NCBI RefSeq assembly: GCF_002995745.1 | Contig: NZ_PVXQ01000010.1 | Span: 33,929 to 97,928 of the forward strand | DNA from: Clostridium vincentii | Lineage (GTDB): Bacteria > Bacillota > Clostridia > Clostridiales > Clostridiaceae | DNA length: 64,000 nt | Direction of reading: 5' to 3' | Shown here: positions 1 through 8,245 of the stretch, in pieces | Numbering within the stretch: the first letter of the stretch is position 1 | Layout: each line of letters opens with the position of its first letter | Translations under genes and position numbers: made by a program | Notes under the pieces: model-generated | The model's input: the letters and a program-made list of their open reading frames with translations, nothing else | The model's database searches: none | What the model was told of the DNA's origin: nothing

Positions 1-3
1 CAT
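1..3 (-). CDS. 5' end of a leftward gene (start codon only)
   Basis: The reverse complement of the first bases reads AGGAGG, six bases, then ATG, a textbook ribosome binding site and start, so a gene begins at position 3 and runs out of the window to the left. It starts about 80 bp after the stop of the FliK-like repeat protein and is probably co-transcribed with it. In clostridia a FlhB-C-terminal-like export switch protein often follows such a gene, but no residues beyond the start are visible, so that identity is only a guess. Confidence 0.6.
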
Positions 4-81
4 GTTACACCTCCTAATTTACACAGTCTCCTTTAATATTATAACCAATACCCTATTAGGTCAATATTTTTTTGATTACGC

Positions 82-2814
82 TTATACCTTAGTATCTATT
101 GCTCTATCATGGCTTTCCTCAAAAAAACCTCTACAAGTTGTTAAGCTAATTTCTGATATCTTTGGAGTTACCGTTATACTTGTAAAAAAGCCTAAGTTTT
201 TTAACCCTTCTAAAAGTTTTTCCTTGGTCTTATCAATTACCTTAACAAACTCATCATCACATTTTATATTAACATTTAAATTTGTTCCATTCACTTTTAA
301 ATATCCATCTACAGTACCTAAATTAATAGTTCTTACCGCTACTATCATCTTTACATTTGTTTTATCTATTTTTTTATTATCTTTTCTACTATCCTTAATA
401 ATAAGCTTGCATGGATACTCTTCTCCATTGTTCTTTATAGGAACATCTAAATAATAATACTCATTATTTACTGAATTAAGTAATTTAAAATCACTTATAT
501 TTCCCTTAATAAATTGCATTACTTTCTCCATTCCATCTCCCTTTAATTGTGCATGAGCAATAATATCCTTTATTATATCTTTCATATTCTCTATTTTAAC
601 TTTTATATCTTCTCTAATTATTTCATTAGAACTTAGATTCAAAATTTCTTTCGTTATACTATTTTTTATTTCATTGTCAGCACCTTTAATATTTAATTCA
701 CTTATGATAGACTTTGCATTTTCTTCAAGAATTGAACCTTTAGCCGTCGGTATAGCTGCATCATTTTCTGGCACAATTTCACCTTTCATTTGAAAAGTAA
801 TTATATCCTTTATTTTTTGCAACTGTGCTTCTGGTATATCTATTTCTTTTCCTAAAATATTAGAAATTAAAGTTTTTATATCATTATTTGTTATATTCTC
901 TTTGTTTCCAAAGCTAGATCTTACTACATCCATAAGTTCTTTTTCACTTAAGGAATTTAATTTAAGGAACTTATCATTAAACTCGCTAGTTGTAAATTCG
1001 TTTTTATTTTGTACTAATACTTCCTTTATAGTTTCCTTAGTGACTTCTACATCCTCGCCTACCATAGATTTTAATAAAGAGAGCATGCTTACCTTCCCCT
1101 TATCTGTACTATTAGAATTATATATTTTAGATGCTAAGTCCTTGCTGTCTAAGGAGGCTTTTTCCTCTGAAGACAATATTGCTTTTGGAATAGATTCCTC
1201 TTCATTATTTTTAAGTATTGTTTCTAAATCTTTTATATCTAAATTTAGATCTTTAAGAGACTTCGATAGATTATTAATATATTCTTTTACAGTCTCCCCT
1301 GATTTTAAAATTTTATCGAAACTACCTATATTTTCTTTACTAATATCAATATCATTTTCTACGAAATTCAATTCCGCATTGGCAATAATACTTTTTATTA
1401 CATTCCTTCGTGGGTCAACTTCCCCTTCTTTAACTGGTACAGCTTCAGCGGCTATTTGAGACGTAATTGCAGCCTTTATTTTTTGTATCCCCGCATCTGG
1501 TATATCTATATTTTTGCCTATAATATTGGATATTAAAGTTTTTATATCCTTATTGGTTATATTAGACTCCTTACCTAAGTTAGTTTTAACTCTATTTATA
1601 AGTTCTTTTTCACTTAAGGCACTTAATTTAAGGAACTTATCATTAAACTCGCTGGTTGTAAATTTACTTTTATTTTCTACTAAAACTTCTTTTATAGATT
1701 CCTTAGCGACTTCCCCTTCTTTAACAGGTATAACTTCAGCTGCCATTTGAGATGTAATTGCAGCCTTTATTTTTTGTAGACCCGCCTCTGGTATGTCTAT
1801 CTCTTTGCCTAAAATATTGGATATTAAAGTTTTTATATCCTTATTGGTTATATTAGACTTGTTCCCTAAGTTACTTTTAACTAAATCTATAAGTTCTTTT
1901 TCACTTAAGGCACTTAATTTAAGGAATTTATCCTTAAACTCATTGGTTGTAAATTTATTTTTATTTTCTACTAAAACTTCCTTTACAGATTCCTTAACTA
2001 TATCCCCCGACTCACCTGCCACAGATTTTAATATAGAAAGCAGATTTACCTTCCCTTTTTCTGTGCTATTAGAATCCTGTGTTTTTGCATCTGTTAGATC
2101 TATATTCAAGTCCTTCAAAGCTTTAGAAATATTATCAAAATATTCTTTTATAGTCCCTTCTGACTTAAACAACTTATTATAGCTATCTATATTCTCTTTA
2201 TTTATATCAATATCATTTTCTATAAAAAATAATATATCATCTTTACTAACGGTTTTAAAGCTCTTAAAAAAATCATTTAAGATATCCTTTATTTGTTGTC
2301 CTTTAGTACTTCCCTCTTCAATTCCTTTTCCCGATATAAATTTATTAATAAAATTATCTATTTCCGCAGGATTAGAATTTATCTTCTCATTAAAGGCAGT
2401 AATGCTTTTTATAAATGTTATATTCTCCTTAGTAAGTGGAATGTTATACTTAACCATGGCTTTGAGAATATCTAAGCTTTCCTTTGTCATACCAGTCTTT
2501 TTCATGAAGTCCCCAATTATATTCCCCTCTGAACCTTGATTTGTCTGTTGGTTTGGCATTATTTTAAGTTTAATCTTTCCATCCTCAAAATCTTCTACCT
2601 CAAACTTTATAAGACCTTCCTCATTAGGGCTAACTTTTCCTTCAATTTCAGCTGTAAATTGCCATCCATCAGATAATTTGACTACAACTTCATTTCCCTC
2701 ACCCTTGCTTACAATCCTACCTTTAAATGATTCTCCTACTTCAAACGTTAATTTGCTAGATACCTTTTTATTACTTGCTTCACTGACATTCCCTATATTC
2801 CAAATTGCCGGCAT
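82..2814 (-). CDS. repeat protein with FliK-like C-terminal domain
   Basis: A 910-residue hydrophilic protein with no signal peptide or membrane segment. Residues about 25-85 look like a small beta-rich domain. The middle is built of repeats: a module of about 90 residues with the pattern KEVLVENK-KFTT-EF-DKFLKL and DIKTLISNI-GK-IDIP occurs three times (about residues 271-358, 371-458 and 598-678), and a shorter one (FVENDIDISKENI...) occurs twice. The last 110 residues have the layout of the FliK hook-length control C-terminal domain, including NLGTVDGYLKVNGTNLNV followed by a helix ending LKNLGFF. I infer a flagellar or type III export-linked protein of the FliK class. The function of the repeats is unknown. 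The start has a GGGAGAG ribosome binding site close upstream. Confidence 0.6.
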   Translation of the reverse strand: MPAIWNIGNVSEASNKKVSSKLTFEVGESFKGRIVSKGEGNEVVVKLSDGWQFTAEIEGKVSPNEEGLIKFEVEDFEDGKIKLKIMPNQQTNQGSEGNIIGDFMKKTGMTKESLDILKAMVKYNIPLTKENITFIKSITAFNEKINSNPAEIDNFINKFISGKGIEEGSTKGQQIKDILNDFFKSFKTVSKDDILFFIENDIDINKENIDSYNKLFKSEGTIKEYFDNISKALKDLNIDLTDAKTQDSNSTEKGKVNLLSILKSVAGESGDIVKESVKEVLVENKNKFTTNEFKDKFLKLSALSEKELIDLVKSNLGNKSNITNKDIKTLISNILGKEIDIPEAGLQKIKAAITSQMAAEVIPVKEGEVAKESIKEVLVENKSKFTTSEFNDKFLKLSALSEKELINRVKTNLGKESNITNKDIKTLISNIIGKNIDIPDAGIQKIKAAITSQIAAEAVPVKEGEVDPRRNVIKSIIANAELNFVENDIDISKENIGSFDKILKSGETVKEYINNLSKSLKDLNLDIKDLETILKNNEEESIPKAILSSEEKASLDSKDLASKIYNSNSTDKGKVSMLSLLKSMVGEDVEVTKETIKEVLVQNKNEFTTSEFNDKFLKLNSLSEKELMDVVRSSFGNKENITNNDIKTLISNILGKEIDIPEAQLQKIKDIITFQMKGEIVPENDAAIPTAKGSILEENAKSIISELNIKGADNEIKNSITKEILNLSSNEIIREDIKVKIENMKDIIKDIIAHAQLKGDGMEKVMQFIKGNISDFKLLNSVNNEYYYLDVPIKNNGEEYPCKLIIKDSRKDNKKIDKTNVKMIVAVRTINLGTVDGYLKVNGTNLNVNIKCDDEFVKVIDKTKEKLLEGLKNLGFFTSITVTPKISEISLTTCRGFFEESHDRAIDTKV
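780..2010 (-). repeat. three coding repeats inside the FliK-like gene
   Basis: Three copies of a roughly 260-bp coding segment lie at about 1740-2000, 1440-1700 and 780-1020. The first two are the most alike and almost adjacent, sharing long runs of identical bases. This implies recent tandem duplication and a likely site of length variation. Confidence 0.8.
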
Positions 2815-2883
2815 AATATCTCTCCCTTAATAAAATTCACTATTATATTTATCGTACATTACTATAGGTATATTAAGTCATTA

Positions 2884-2920
2884 TAAAAAAATAAAGCTAA
2901 GATATTCTTAGCTTTATTTT
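2884..2920 (-). terminator. rho-independent terminator of tyrS
   Basis: A 15-bp perfect stem (2888-2902 with 2906-2920, three-base loop), followed on the minus strand by a run of Ts. It lies just after the tyrS stop codon. Confidence 0.85.
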
Positions 2921-2930
2921 ATAAACTATA

Positions 2931-4151
2931 TTAATTTAATTCTATCTTATGATAATTCTTTTTTCCTCTTTTAATTAATGCAGCTCCATCTTTAAAGTCA
3001 TCTTTAGTAATTAATCTTTTCAAATCAGTTATCTTTTCCCCATTAAGAGATAAGCCATTCTGTTGAATTAATCTTCTACCTTCTGCTTTTGATGGTATTA
3101 TTTTATTTTCAGCTAACACTTCTAATAATTCTGTTCCTATTTTATCTGCAGTAATTACTACTGTAGGGACATTACTCATATCAGCTCCGCCTGAAAATAA
3201 TGCATCTGATGCTTCAGTGGATTTTTTAGCTTCTTCTTCTCCATGTACAAGTTTAGTTACCTCATAAGCTAATCTTTTTTTAGCTTCATTAATTTCGGCA
3301 CCTTCTAATGCACCGAGTTTTCTTACCTCATCCATGGGTAGGAATGTCAATAATGCTAGGCATTTTTCAACATCGCCATCATCTACATTTCTCCAATATT
3401 GATAGAACTCAAAAGGAGATACTTTCTCTGGGTCTAGCCATAAAGCTCCACCAACAGTTTTTCCCATCTTTTGTCCCTGGCTATTTGTTAGTAATGTACA
3501 AGTCATTGCAAAAGCTTCACCTTGTGCCTTCTTTCTTACTAATTCAACGCCAGCAATCATGTTAGACCATTGATCATCTCCACCAAGTTCCATTTTACAA
3601 TTATACTTTTGGTTTAAAACGTAAAAATCATAACCTTGCATCAACATATAGTTAAATTCTAAAAATGATAATCCCTTTTCTAATCTTTGCTTAAAACAAT
3701 CTGCACTTAGCATTCTATTAACTGAGAAATGGCTTCCTATATCCCTTAAAAAATCAACATAATTTAAGCCAAGTAGCCAGTCTGCATTGTTTACGATTAG
3801 TGCTTTATCATCGGAAAAATCTATAAATCTTCCCATTTGCTTCTTAATTGAATCAACATTAACTTGGATTTGTTCCTTTGTAAGCATCTTTCTCATATCA
3901 GTCTTACCACTTGGATCTCCTACCATAGCAGTTCCCCCACCTAATAAGGCTATTGGTCTATGTCCTGCTTTTTGCATATGAGCCATAAACATCATAGCTA
4001 TAAAATGTCCAACATGTAAGCTATCTGCAGTTGGGTCAAATCCTATATAAAAAGTTATTTTCTCCTTCTCAAGCAATTCTCTTGTCTCATTCTCATGAGT
4101 GAATTGCTTTATGTATCCACGATCCAATAACTCATCTAATACATTAGCCAT
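2931..4151 (-). CDS. tyrS: tyrosine--tRNA ligase
   Basis: Class I aminoacyl-tRNA synthetase that charges tRNA-Tyr in the cytoplasm. The 406-residue length is normal for bacterial TyrRS. The HIGH-type motif HVGH is at residues 46-49 after GFDPTADSL, and the KMSKS-type loop appears as KMGKT near residue 228. An S4-like RNA-binding domain fills the last 70 residues. The gene is monocistronic: its own terminator lies downstream and the gene behind it ends in a separate dyad. Many Firmicute tyrS genes have a T-box leader. I see no T-box sequence (TGGNACCGCG type) in the 198 bp upstream. Confidence 0.97.
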   Translation of the reverse strand: MANVLDELLDRGYIKQFTHENETRELLEKEKITFYIGFDPTADSLHVGHFIAMMFMAHMQKAGHRPIALLGGGTAMVGDPSGKTDMRKMLTKEQIQVNVDSIKKQMGRFIDFSDDKALIVNNADWLLGLNYVDFLRDIGSHFSVNRMLSADCFKQRLEKGLSFLEFNYMLMQGYDFYVLNQKYNCKMELGGDDQWSNMIAGVELVRKKAQGEAFAMTCTLLTNSQGQKMGKTVGGALWLDPEKVSPFEFYQYWRNVDDGDVEKCLALLTFLPMDEVRKLGALEGAEINEAKKRLAYEVTKLVHGEEEAKKSTEASDALFSGGADMSNVPTVVITADKIGTELLEVLAENKIIPSKAEGRRLIQQNGLSLNGEKITDLKRLITKDDFKDGAALIKRGKKNYHKIELN

Positions 4152-4247
4152 TTTGTACCTCCTGTTTTTTCATCATTTAGATATATATTATATAGTATAA
4201 ACCCATATATATCTTTAATCAACTTAATACTTATTTTTCATATAATG

Positions 4248-4287
4248 AATAAAGCTGTCTTTAGAATTATTCTAAGAACAGCTTATT
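4248..4287. terminator. terminator-like dyad between tyrS and the AlbA_2 gene
   Basis: Inverted repeat with arms 4248-4265 and 4271-4287 (core AAGCTGT and ACAGCTT), U-rich on both sides. On the minus strand it would end the AlbA_2 gene transcript before tyrS. Confidence 0.65.
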
Positions 4288-4349
4288 TTTCAATCTATTT
4301 AAATTAAAATTAATTTCAAAGTTATGCTACATAAACTCTTCTAGTTCTA

Positions 4350-5489
4350 TTAAATCCCTGGTAATATAACCTTAAAACTGTTCTCTACTCTAGAATTTAT
4401 TAATTTAATCTTGCCTCTCCCTTTAAATGCATTTTGCATTCTACTAAATCCTTTTCCATTCTTTAAAAATATATTTCTATCATCTAAGGTTATTAACTTT
4501 TCATATATCCACATATTTCTTTTCATATAATTTTCATTGTTTCCTTTTATATTCTTTTCTATTCGCCCTCCTGGGCTCTCAATAATAATACTTTTTCTAC
4601 TTATAACAACTTCAATTATTCTATTAACTTCTGAATATTCCCTATACAACACTGCATTTTTAATAGCTTCCAAAATTGCCTCAACAGGATACTCTGTTTC
4701 AAGTATTTCATTAACAACTCTTTCTGAATTCAGTATCATATCTAGAAGATTACCTTGAATAATAGTAACCTCTTTGTATCCTTTATTGACATCATTTATT
4801 ATCCTTATCATATTATAAGGAATAACTAGACTATTATTATCAGAAAATACAAGTAACCCTCCATAAGTACACTTTTCCTTTCCGCTTTCCTTCTCCCTAT
4901 AAATTATTCCAGAACTCTCTAAAAGGAAACTTTTATTGTCATCATTAATATATATCCCCTTATTTCTAAAATATTTATCAATAAGCTCCATATTTAAAAA
5001 TTCTATACTGCTTTTCATTGCAGGAAAGGTTTCTATACTTAAATCTAAATTCTCTTCAAACAATGTTAGAAGTTCTTGCTTTCTAATTATATCTGTAGTT
5101 GATCCTCTTCTAATGTAGAAGGCACCATTTTCTTTTATTTGATAAGGCTTTTGATTTCCATCATATATTGTTATAACCCCTATATTTTTTTCATGAAACT
5201 TTAAAAACTCAACCTCAATTGGAATAGGAGGTTCACATCTTGATGTAATGATTTGTTGTACTTGTTCTTCCTTAAAAGTTTCTTCCTCTTTAACTCCTAT
5301 TGCCTCTTTACTCTTATCTTCTATCCCTACTATAAGATAACCTCTACCACCTTTTGAATTGGCTATTGCACTTATATCCTTAGCTAATTCTTTTTTGCCA
5401 CTTTCGGTCCATAATTCAAGCTTTACTTTATAATCTAATTTAGGCCCTTCTCCCCTTTTAATTAAACTTAACAGCTTCCTGGTATCCAT
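4350..5489 (-). CDS. AlbA_2 / Schlafen-type domain protein, probable regulator
   Basis: A 379-residue soluble protein. Residues 1-140 match the AlbA_2 (formerly AAA_4, Schlafen-like) domain: the opening GEGPKLDYK, a central IANSKGGRGYLIVGIED, and the closing FYIRRGSTT. The C-terminal half is like the degenerate ATPase-like and helical region of 'putative transcriptional regulator' members of this family (EAILEAIKNAVLYREYSE). Family members have been linked to nucleic-acid binding or nuclease activity, and the role of this one is unknown. It stands alone with terminators on both sides and has no defence genes next to it. The start ATG at 5489 has a GGGGGAT ribosome binding site. Confidence 0.75.
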   Translation of the reverse strand: MDTRKLLSLIKRGEGPKLDYKVKLELWTESGKKELAKDISAIANSKGGRGYLIVGIEDKSKEAIGVKEEETFKEEQVQQIITSRCEPPIPIEVEFLKFHEKNIGVITIYDGNQKPYQIKENGAFYIRRGSTTDIIRKQELLTLFEENLDLSIETFPAMKSSIEFLNMELIDKYFRNKGIYINDDNKSFLLESSGIIYREKESGKEKCTYGGLLVFSDNNSLVIPYNMIRIINDVNKGYKEVTIIQGNLLDMILNSERVVNEILETEYPVEAILEAIKNAVLYREYSEVNRIIEVVISRKSIIIESPGGRIEKNIKGNNENYMKRNMWIYEKLITLDDRNIFLKNGKGFSRMQNAFKGRGKIKLINSRVENSFKVILPGI

Positions 5490-5585
5490 TATTAATCCCC
5501 CAATATAAATTTAACCTTATCTAAAAATACAGCTATACTAAAACATTAAAATACACTTCATGTCAAGGACAATTCATTTTCTGAT

Positions 5586-5634
5586 ATAAAAATATCCTAT
5601 AGAGTAGACTTTTTTTGTCTACTCTATAGGATAT
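5586..5634 (-). terminator. strong terminator of the GH32 gene pair
   Basis: An 18-bp perfect stem (5592-5609 with 5617-5634) and a seven-base loop, followed on the minus strand by TTTTT. It lies about 110 bp after the stop of the downstream GH32 gene, beyond the GH32 remnant. Confidence 0.9.
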
Positions 5635-5673
5635 ATTGAAATAGATTCCAGTATGTTATTAATTTTTACACGT

Positions 5674-5766
5674 CTGTCTCTTATATAATCTCCAATATAA
5701 CTCAGAAGTGATTGTGTGATTTTGACAATCTAGTTAGAGTAGCCTATACAGCATTTATACTAACCT
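5674..5766 (-). pseudogene. decayed GH32 N-terminal fragment
   Basis: Bases 5690-5766 align with 7829-7907, the start of the mature part of the intact GH32 protein (SINSAYASPT... to YIGDT), at roughly three-quarters identity with small indels. Bases 5674-5690 align with 7764-7780 (the DDIRDS codons) after an internal deletion. The fragment has stop codons and cannot encode the domain. It overlaps the last eight codons of the intact gene, so that protein's tail SINAV is read from the remnant and its TAG stop falls where the intact copy has a TAT tyrosine codon. Confidence 0.7.
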
Positions 5767-8002
5767 CAAGTTTTCCTGCATCCCAGGCATTATTTGCATT
5801 AGCCGTGATGATAAAATATAACTTGTCCCCTTTTGTTACATTAAGTGCCCTAATATTTATATTCTTAGTATTGTCGACTGTAGCACTTACTGCAACTACA
5901 TCCTCCTGCAATTTTTGGTCATTTTTATAGATTGTTAGTTTAACACCATCTGGCCAAGTTGGATTAACATCTGCATGGGTAAACTTTGTGTATTTACCTA
6001 TTATATCAATAGTTCCATCTTCTCCCACTGTCCATGTATATACCGCTCCCTTATTTACTGCCGGATGAACAAAATCAGATTTTATTTCAAGACCATCAAG
6101 CCCTGGCTGATAATACTTTTCGCTATTAGCATCATAACCTGTAGCATCAGCAAAATCCAAATTGCTTGTTCCATATCCATAACCCCATCCATTATTTCCT
6201 TGAACTCCGAAATCAAAAAATAAGTTGGCATTATTTGCTCTATCTGGAACCGTAAATGTTAATGTTATATCTACTCCCGCTGGATTAATTCCTTCTGCTG
6301 CTACTCTTACCAATAATGTATGATCTCCACTGAAATCTATAGCATTAAACACTCCTTCTACATATGCTACATATCCTGCATTATCTAGATTGTATTCCAT
6401 TCCTGTTGCCATTCCAGTTACAGTATTTGCTACATCATTGATTGTTACAATCGGTACTGCTGGTCTTACTGAATTACTGAATGTTATATCACTATCCATA
6501 GAGAATATTCCCCACTTATGATTTTGCATATTATACATACGTGTAGTGAAAGCAACTTCATTGTTCACGTAAAGCACTGCAACTGAGTCATCAATCACCA
6601 CTGAAAAATCTAAAGTAGCATTGTCCCCAATAGTTAATGATTTAGTAGACTCTATTGCTCCTAGTGATTCATCTGTTGATGCACTGTAAAATTCTAATCT
6701 TCCATACTGACGGTTAAAGACAATATTTAATGGAGCTTTCCCATTATCTTCCACATTAAACATAAATCCAAAATTATTATTCTTGCCTTTTGTATTTATT
6801 TTTCCTGTGATTTTACTTATTCCATTAACTTCACCGAAAGTCACTGATTCATAGCCATTTCCTGTGAAAGAATAGTCGTTATTGTTTTTGATTACTGTTT
6901 GCGTCTTATTCATTTCAGTAAAATCTGCATAATTATTTATTGCATTTATAGCTTTTTCTACTGGAGTTGCACGAAGGGTACCATCTGCATCTTGTTTGAT
7001 TTGATGCACTACTAAATTACCTCCCCAGTTATACTCACCTGAATCAGTATAACCAACTTTTGTTGGATTCCATCCAAACATATAAACGTTACCATTGGAA
7101 TCGTTTTCAAATTTTCCAGCATATAAGCCATTTCCATCCAAGCTATCATCGAATCCTAGTTTAGTAAATGGTCCCATTGGATTAGTAGCTATTCTATAAT
7201 GAACAACTCGTTTTCCAAACGGATCTTGTGCTGATTGATCTGAGAATGTAAGATACCAATAATCTCCTAATTTAAATAATTGAGGACATTCTAAGTTTGT
7301 GTTATCTGTATCATTGGCAAATAATACTCCTTGATCAGTCCATGTTTTTAAATCATCTGATGTATAGCGTGCTATTACACCTGTATTATCTTTCCTAGTT
7401 GTTATAAGCATCCAATACTTATTATCCTCTTCATTATAGAAAACATATGAATCTCTAAAATCATTTCTAGAATACTGAGGTGCTGCAGAAAATGTATCTT
7501 CAGGTATCTTAGTCCAATTTTTAAGATCAGTACTTGTAGCATGCATTATAACCTCGTAGGGTTCTCCTGTATCTCTACGATCATTAAAGGCAGTAAAGAA
7601 TGCATTATACAAACCATTTTTATCCTTAATAACAGAACCAGTACCTAAAGCAAGATCTTGATCTGCATTATTATTTGAGTGATTAATTACAACACCTTCA
7701 TTTTGATAATCATAAAAATTCTCTGTTGTAATTAAGCTCCAAGGGTGGAACCCATTTTCAGTGCTGTCTCTTATATCATCTAAATAAAATATATTAAATT
7801 TACCATTTTCATAATAGGGCATAGTGTCTCCAATATAACTTAGAGGTGATTGTTGTGATTTTGGAAATATAGTTGGACTAGCATATGCGGAATTTATACT
7901 GGTCTCTTCAACATTTGCTTCCACTTTGCTATTTGAACTCAAAATACCCTGTGAAATAATAACCGTTACTGCTAAGATGCATACCGTGTTTTTGATTTTC
8001 AT
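5744..8002 (-). CDS. secreted GH32-type glycoside hydrolase, non-canonical nucleophile motif
   Basis: Start set at 8002, not the longer ATG at 8050, because AGGAGGAG lies seven bases upstream and the protein then opens with a clean signal peptide (MKIKNTVCILAV...). It has 752 residues. The GH32 five-blade propeller spans about residues 45-370. The usual NDPNG is replaced by IGDTMPYY (Asp near residue 60), a form seen in a GH32 subgroup. The stabiliser appears as FRDS (about 182) and the acid/base as LECPQ (about 237). A GH32 beta-sandwich follows to about 525, then a small Ig-like linker and a C-terminal beta domain that may bind carbohydrate. It probably cleaves fructan or sucrose-type beta-fructosides outside the cell. 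It lies behind a second GH32 gene, with a hairpin between them. Its last residues come from a GH32 remnant. Confidence 0.8.
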   Translation of the reverse strand: MKIKNTVCILAVTVIISQGILSSNSKVEANVEETSINSAYASPTIFPKSQQSPLSYIGDTMPYYENGKFNIFYLDDIRDSTENGFHPWSLITTENFYDYQNEGVVINHSNNNADQDLALGTGSVIKDKNGLYNAFFTAFNDRRDTGEPYEVIMHATSTDLKNWTKIPEDTFSAAPQYSRNDFRDSYVFYNEEDNKYWMLITTRKDNTGVIARYTSDDLKTWTDQGVLFANDTDNTNLECPQLFKLGDYWYLTFSDQSAQDPFGKRVVHYRIATNPMGPFTKLGFDDSLDGNGLYAGKFENDSNGNVYMFGWNPTKVGYTDSGEYNWGGNLVVHQIKQDADGTLRATPVEKAINAINNYADFTEMNKTQTVIKNNNDYSFTGNGYESVTFGEVNGISKITGKINTKGKNNNFGFMFNVEDNGKAPLNIVFNRQYGRLEFYSASTDESLGAIESTKSLTIGDNATLDFSVVIDDSVAVLYVNNEVAFTTRMYNMQNHKWGIFSMDSDITFSNSVRPAVPIVTINDVANTVTGMATGMEYNLDNAGYVAYVEGVFNAIDFSGDHTLLVRVAAEGINPAGVDITLTFTVPDRANNANLFFDFGVQGNNGWGYGYGTSNLDFADATGYDANSEKYYQPGLDGLEIKSDFVHPAVNKGAVYTWTVGEDGTIDIIGKYTKFTHADVNPTWPDGVKLTIYKNDQKLQEDVVAVSATVDNTKNINIRALNVTKGDKLYFIITANANNAWDAGKLEVSINAV

Positions 8003-8041
8003 CAATTTCTCCTCCTTAGATTTTATATGTATGTAATTGTA

Positions 8042-8080
8042 AAGAATCAACTACTGAATTTTCTCATGTAGTTAATTCTT
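8042..8080 (-). terminator. hairpin between the two GH32 genes
   Basis: Arms 8042-8054 and 8068-8080 pair over 12 bp with one mismatch. The minus-strand tail is only moderately T-rich. It could be a leaky terminator or an mRNA stabiliser that sets the ratio of the two hydrolases. Confidence 0.45.
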
Positions 8081-8116
8081 CACCATATGCCCTTAATGTT
8101 AAGTTATAGTTGTGTA

Positions 8117-8245
8117 CTAACCCAATTCCTCTACTAGTAAGTTTATGTTTCTAAATTCTGATGGTCCATTCCATACATTTAATCCAAATTTCCCTGTTGT
8201 ATAATAATTTTGTTCTATCTTATCACACACTAATTTATCATTTAT
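8117..8245 (-). other. cut-off 3' end of the upstream GH32 gene
   Basis: Directly after the TAG at 8246-8248 the same frame stays open for 42 codons (INDKLVCD ... KFGLNVW ... FRNINL) and ends at a second TAG at 8117-8119. These residues match the end of the preceding repeat of the same protein (WINDELVCD ... RFGLNVFGG ... FKNVTL). The TAG stands exactly where that repeat has the Trp of YWINDELVCD, so a single TGG to TAG change explains the stop. Upstream of the hairpin at 8042-8080 nothing else is visible. Confidence 0.85.

Noticed and set aside
902..2182. Several + strand open frames opposite the FliK-like gene
   Set aside because: They mirror the repeats of the minus-strand gene, have no ribosome binding sites and show no protein-like motifs.
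4152..4349. Possible T-box leader of tyrS
   Set aside because: No T-box core sequence or specifier loop pattern is visible, and the only hairpin is better read as the upstream gene's terminator.
4350..5489. Defence island around the AlbA_2 protein
   Set aside because: No helicase, methylase or other nuclease genes are adjacent, and the neighbours are tyrS and metabolic genes.
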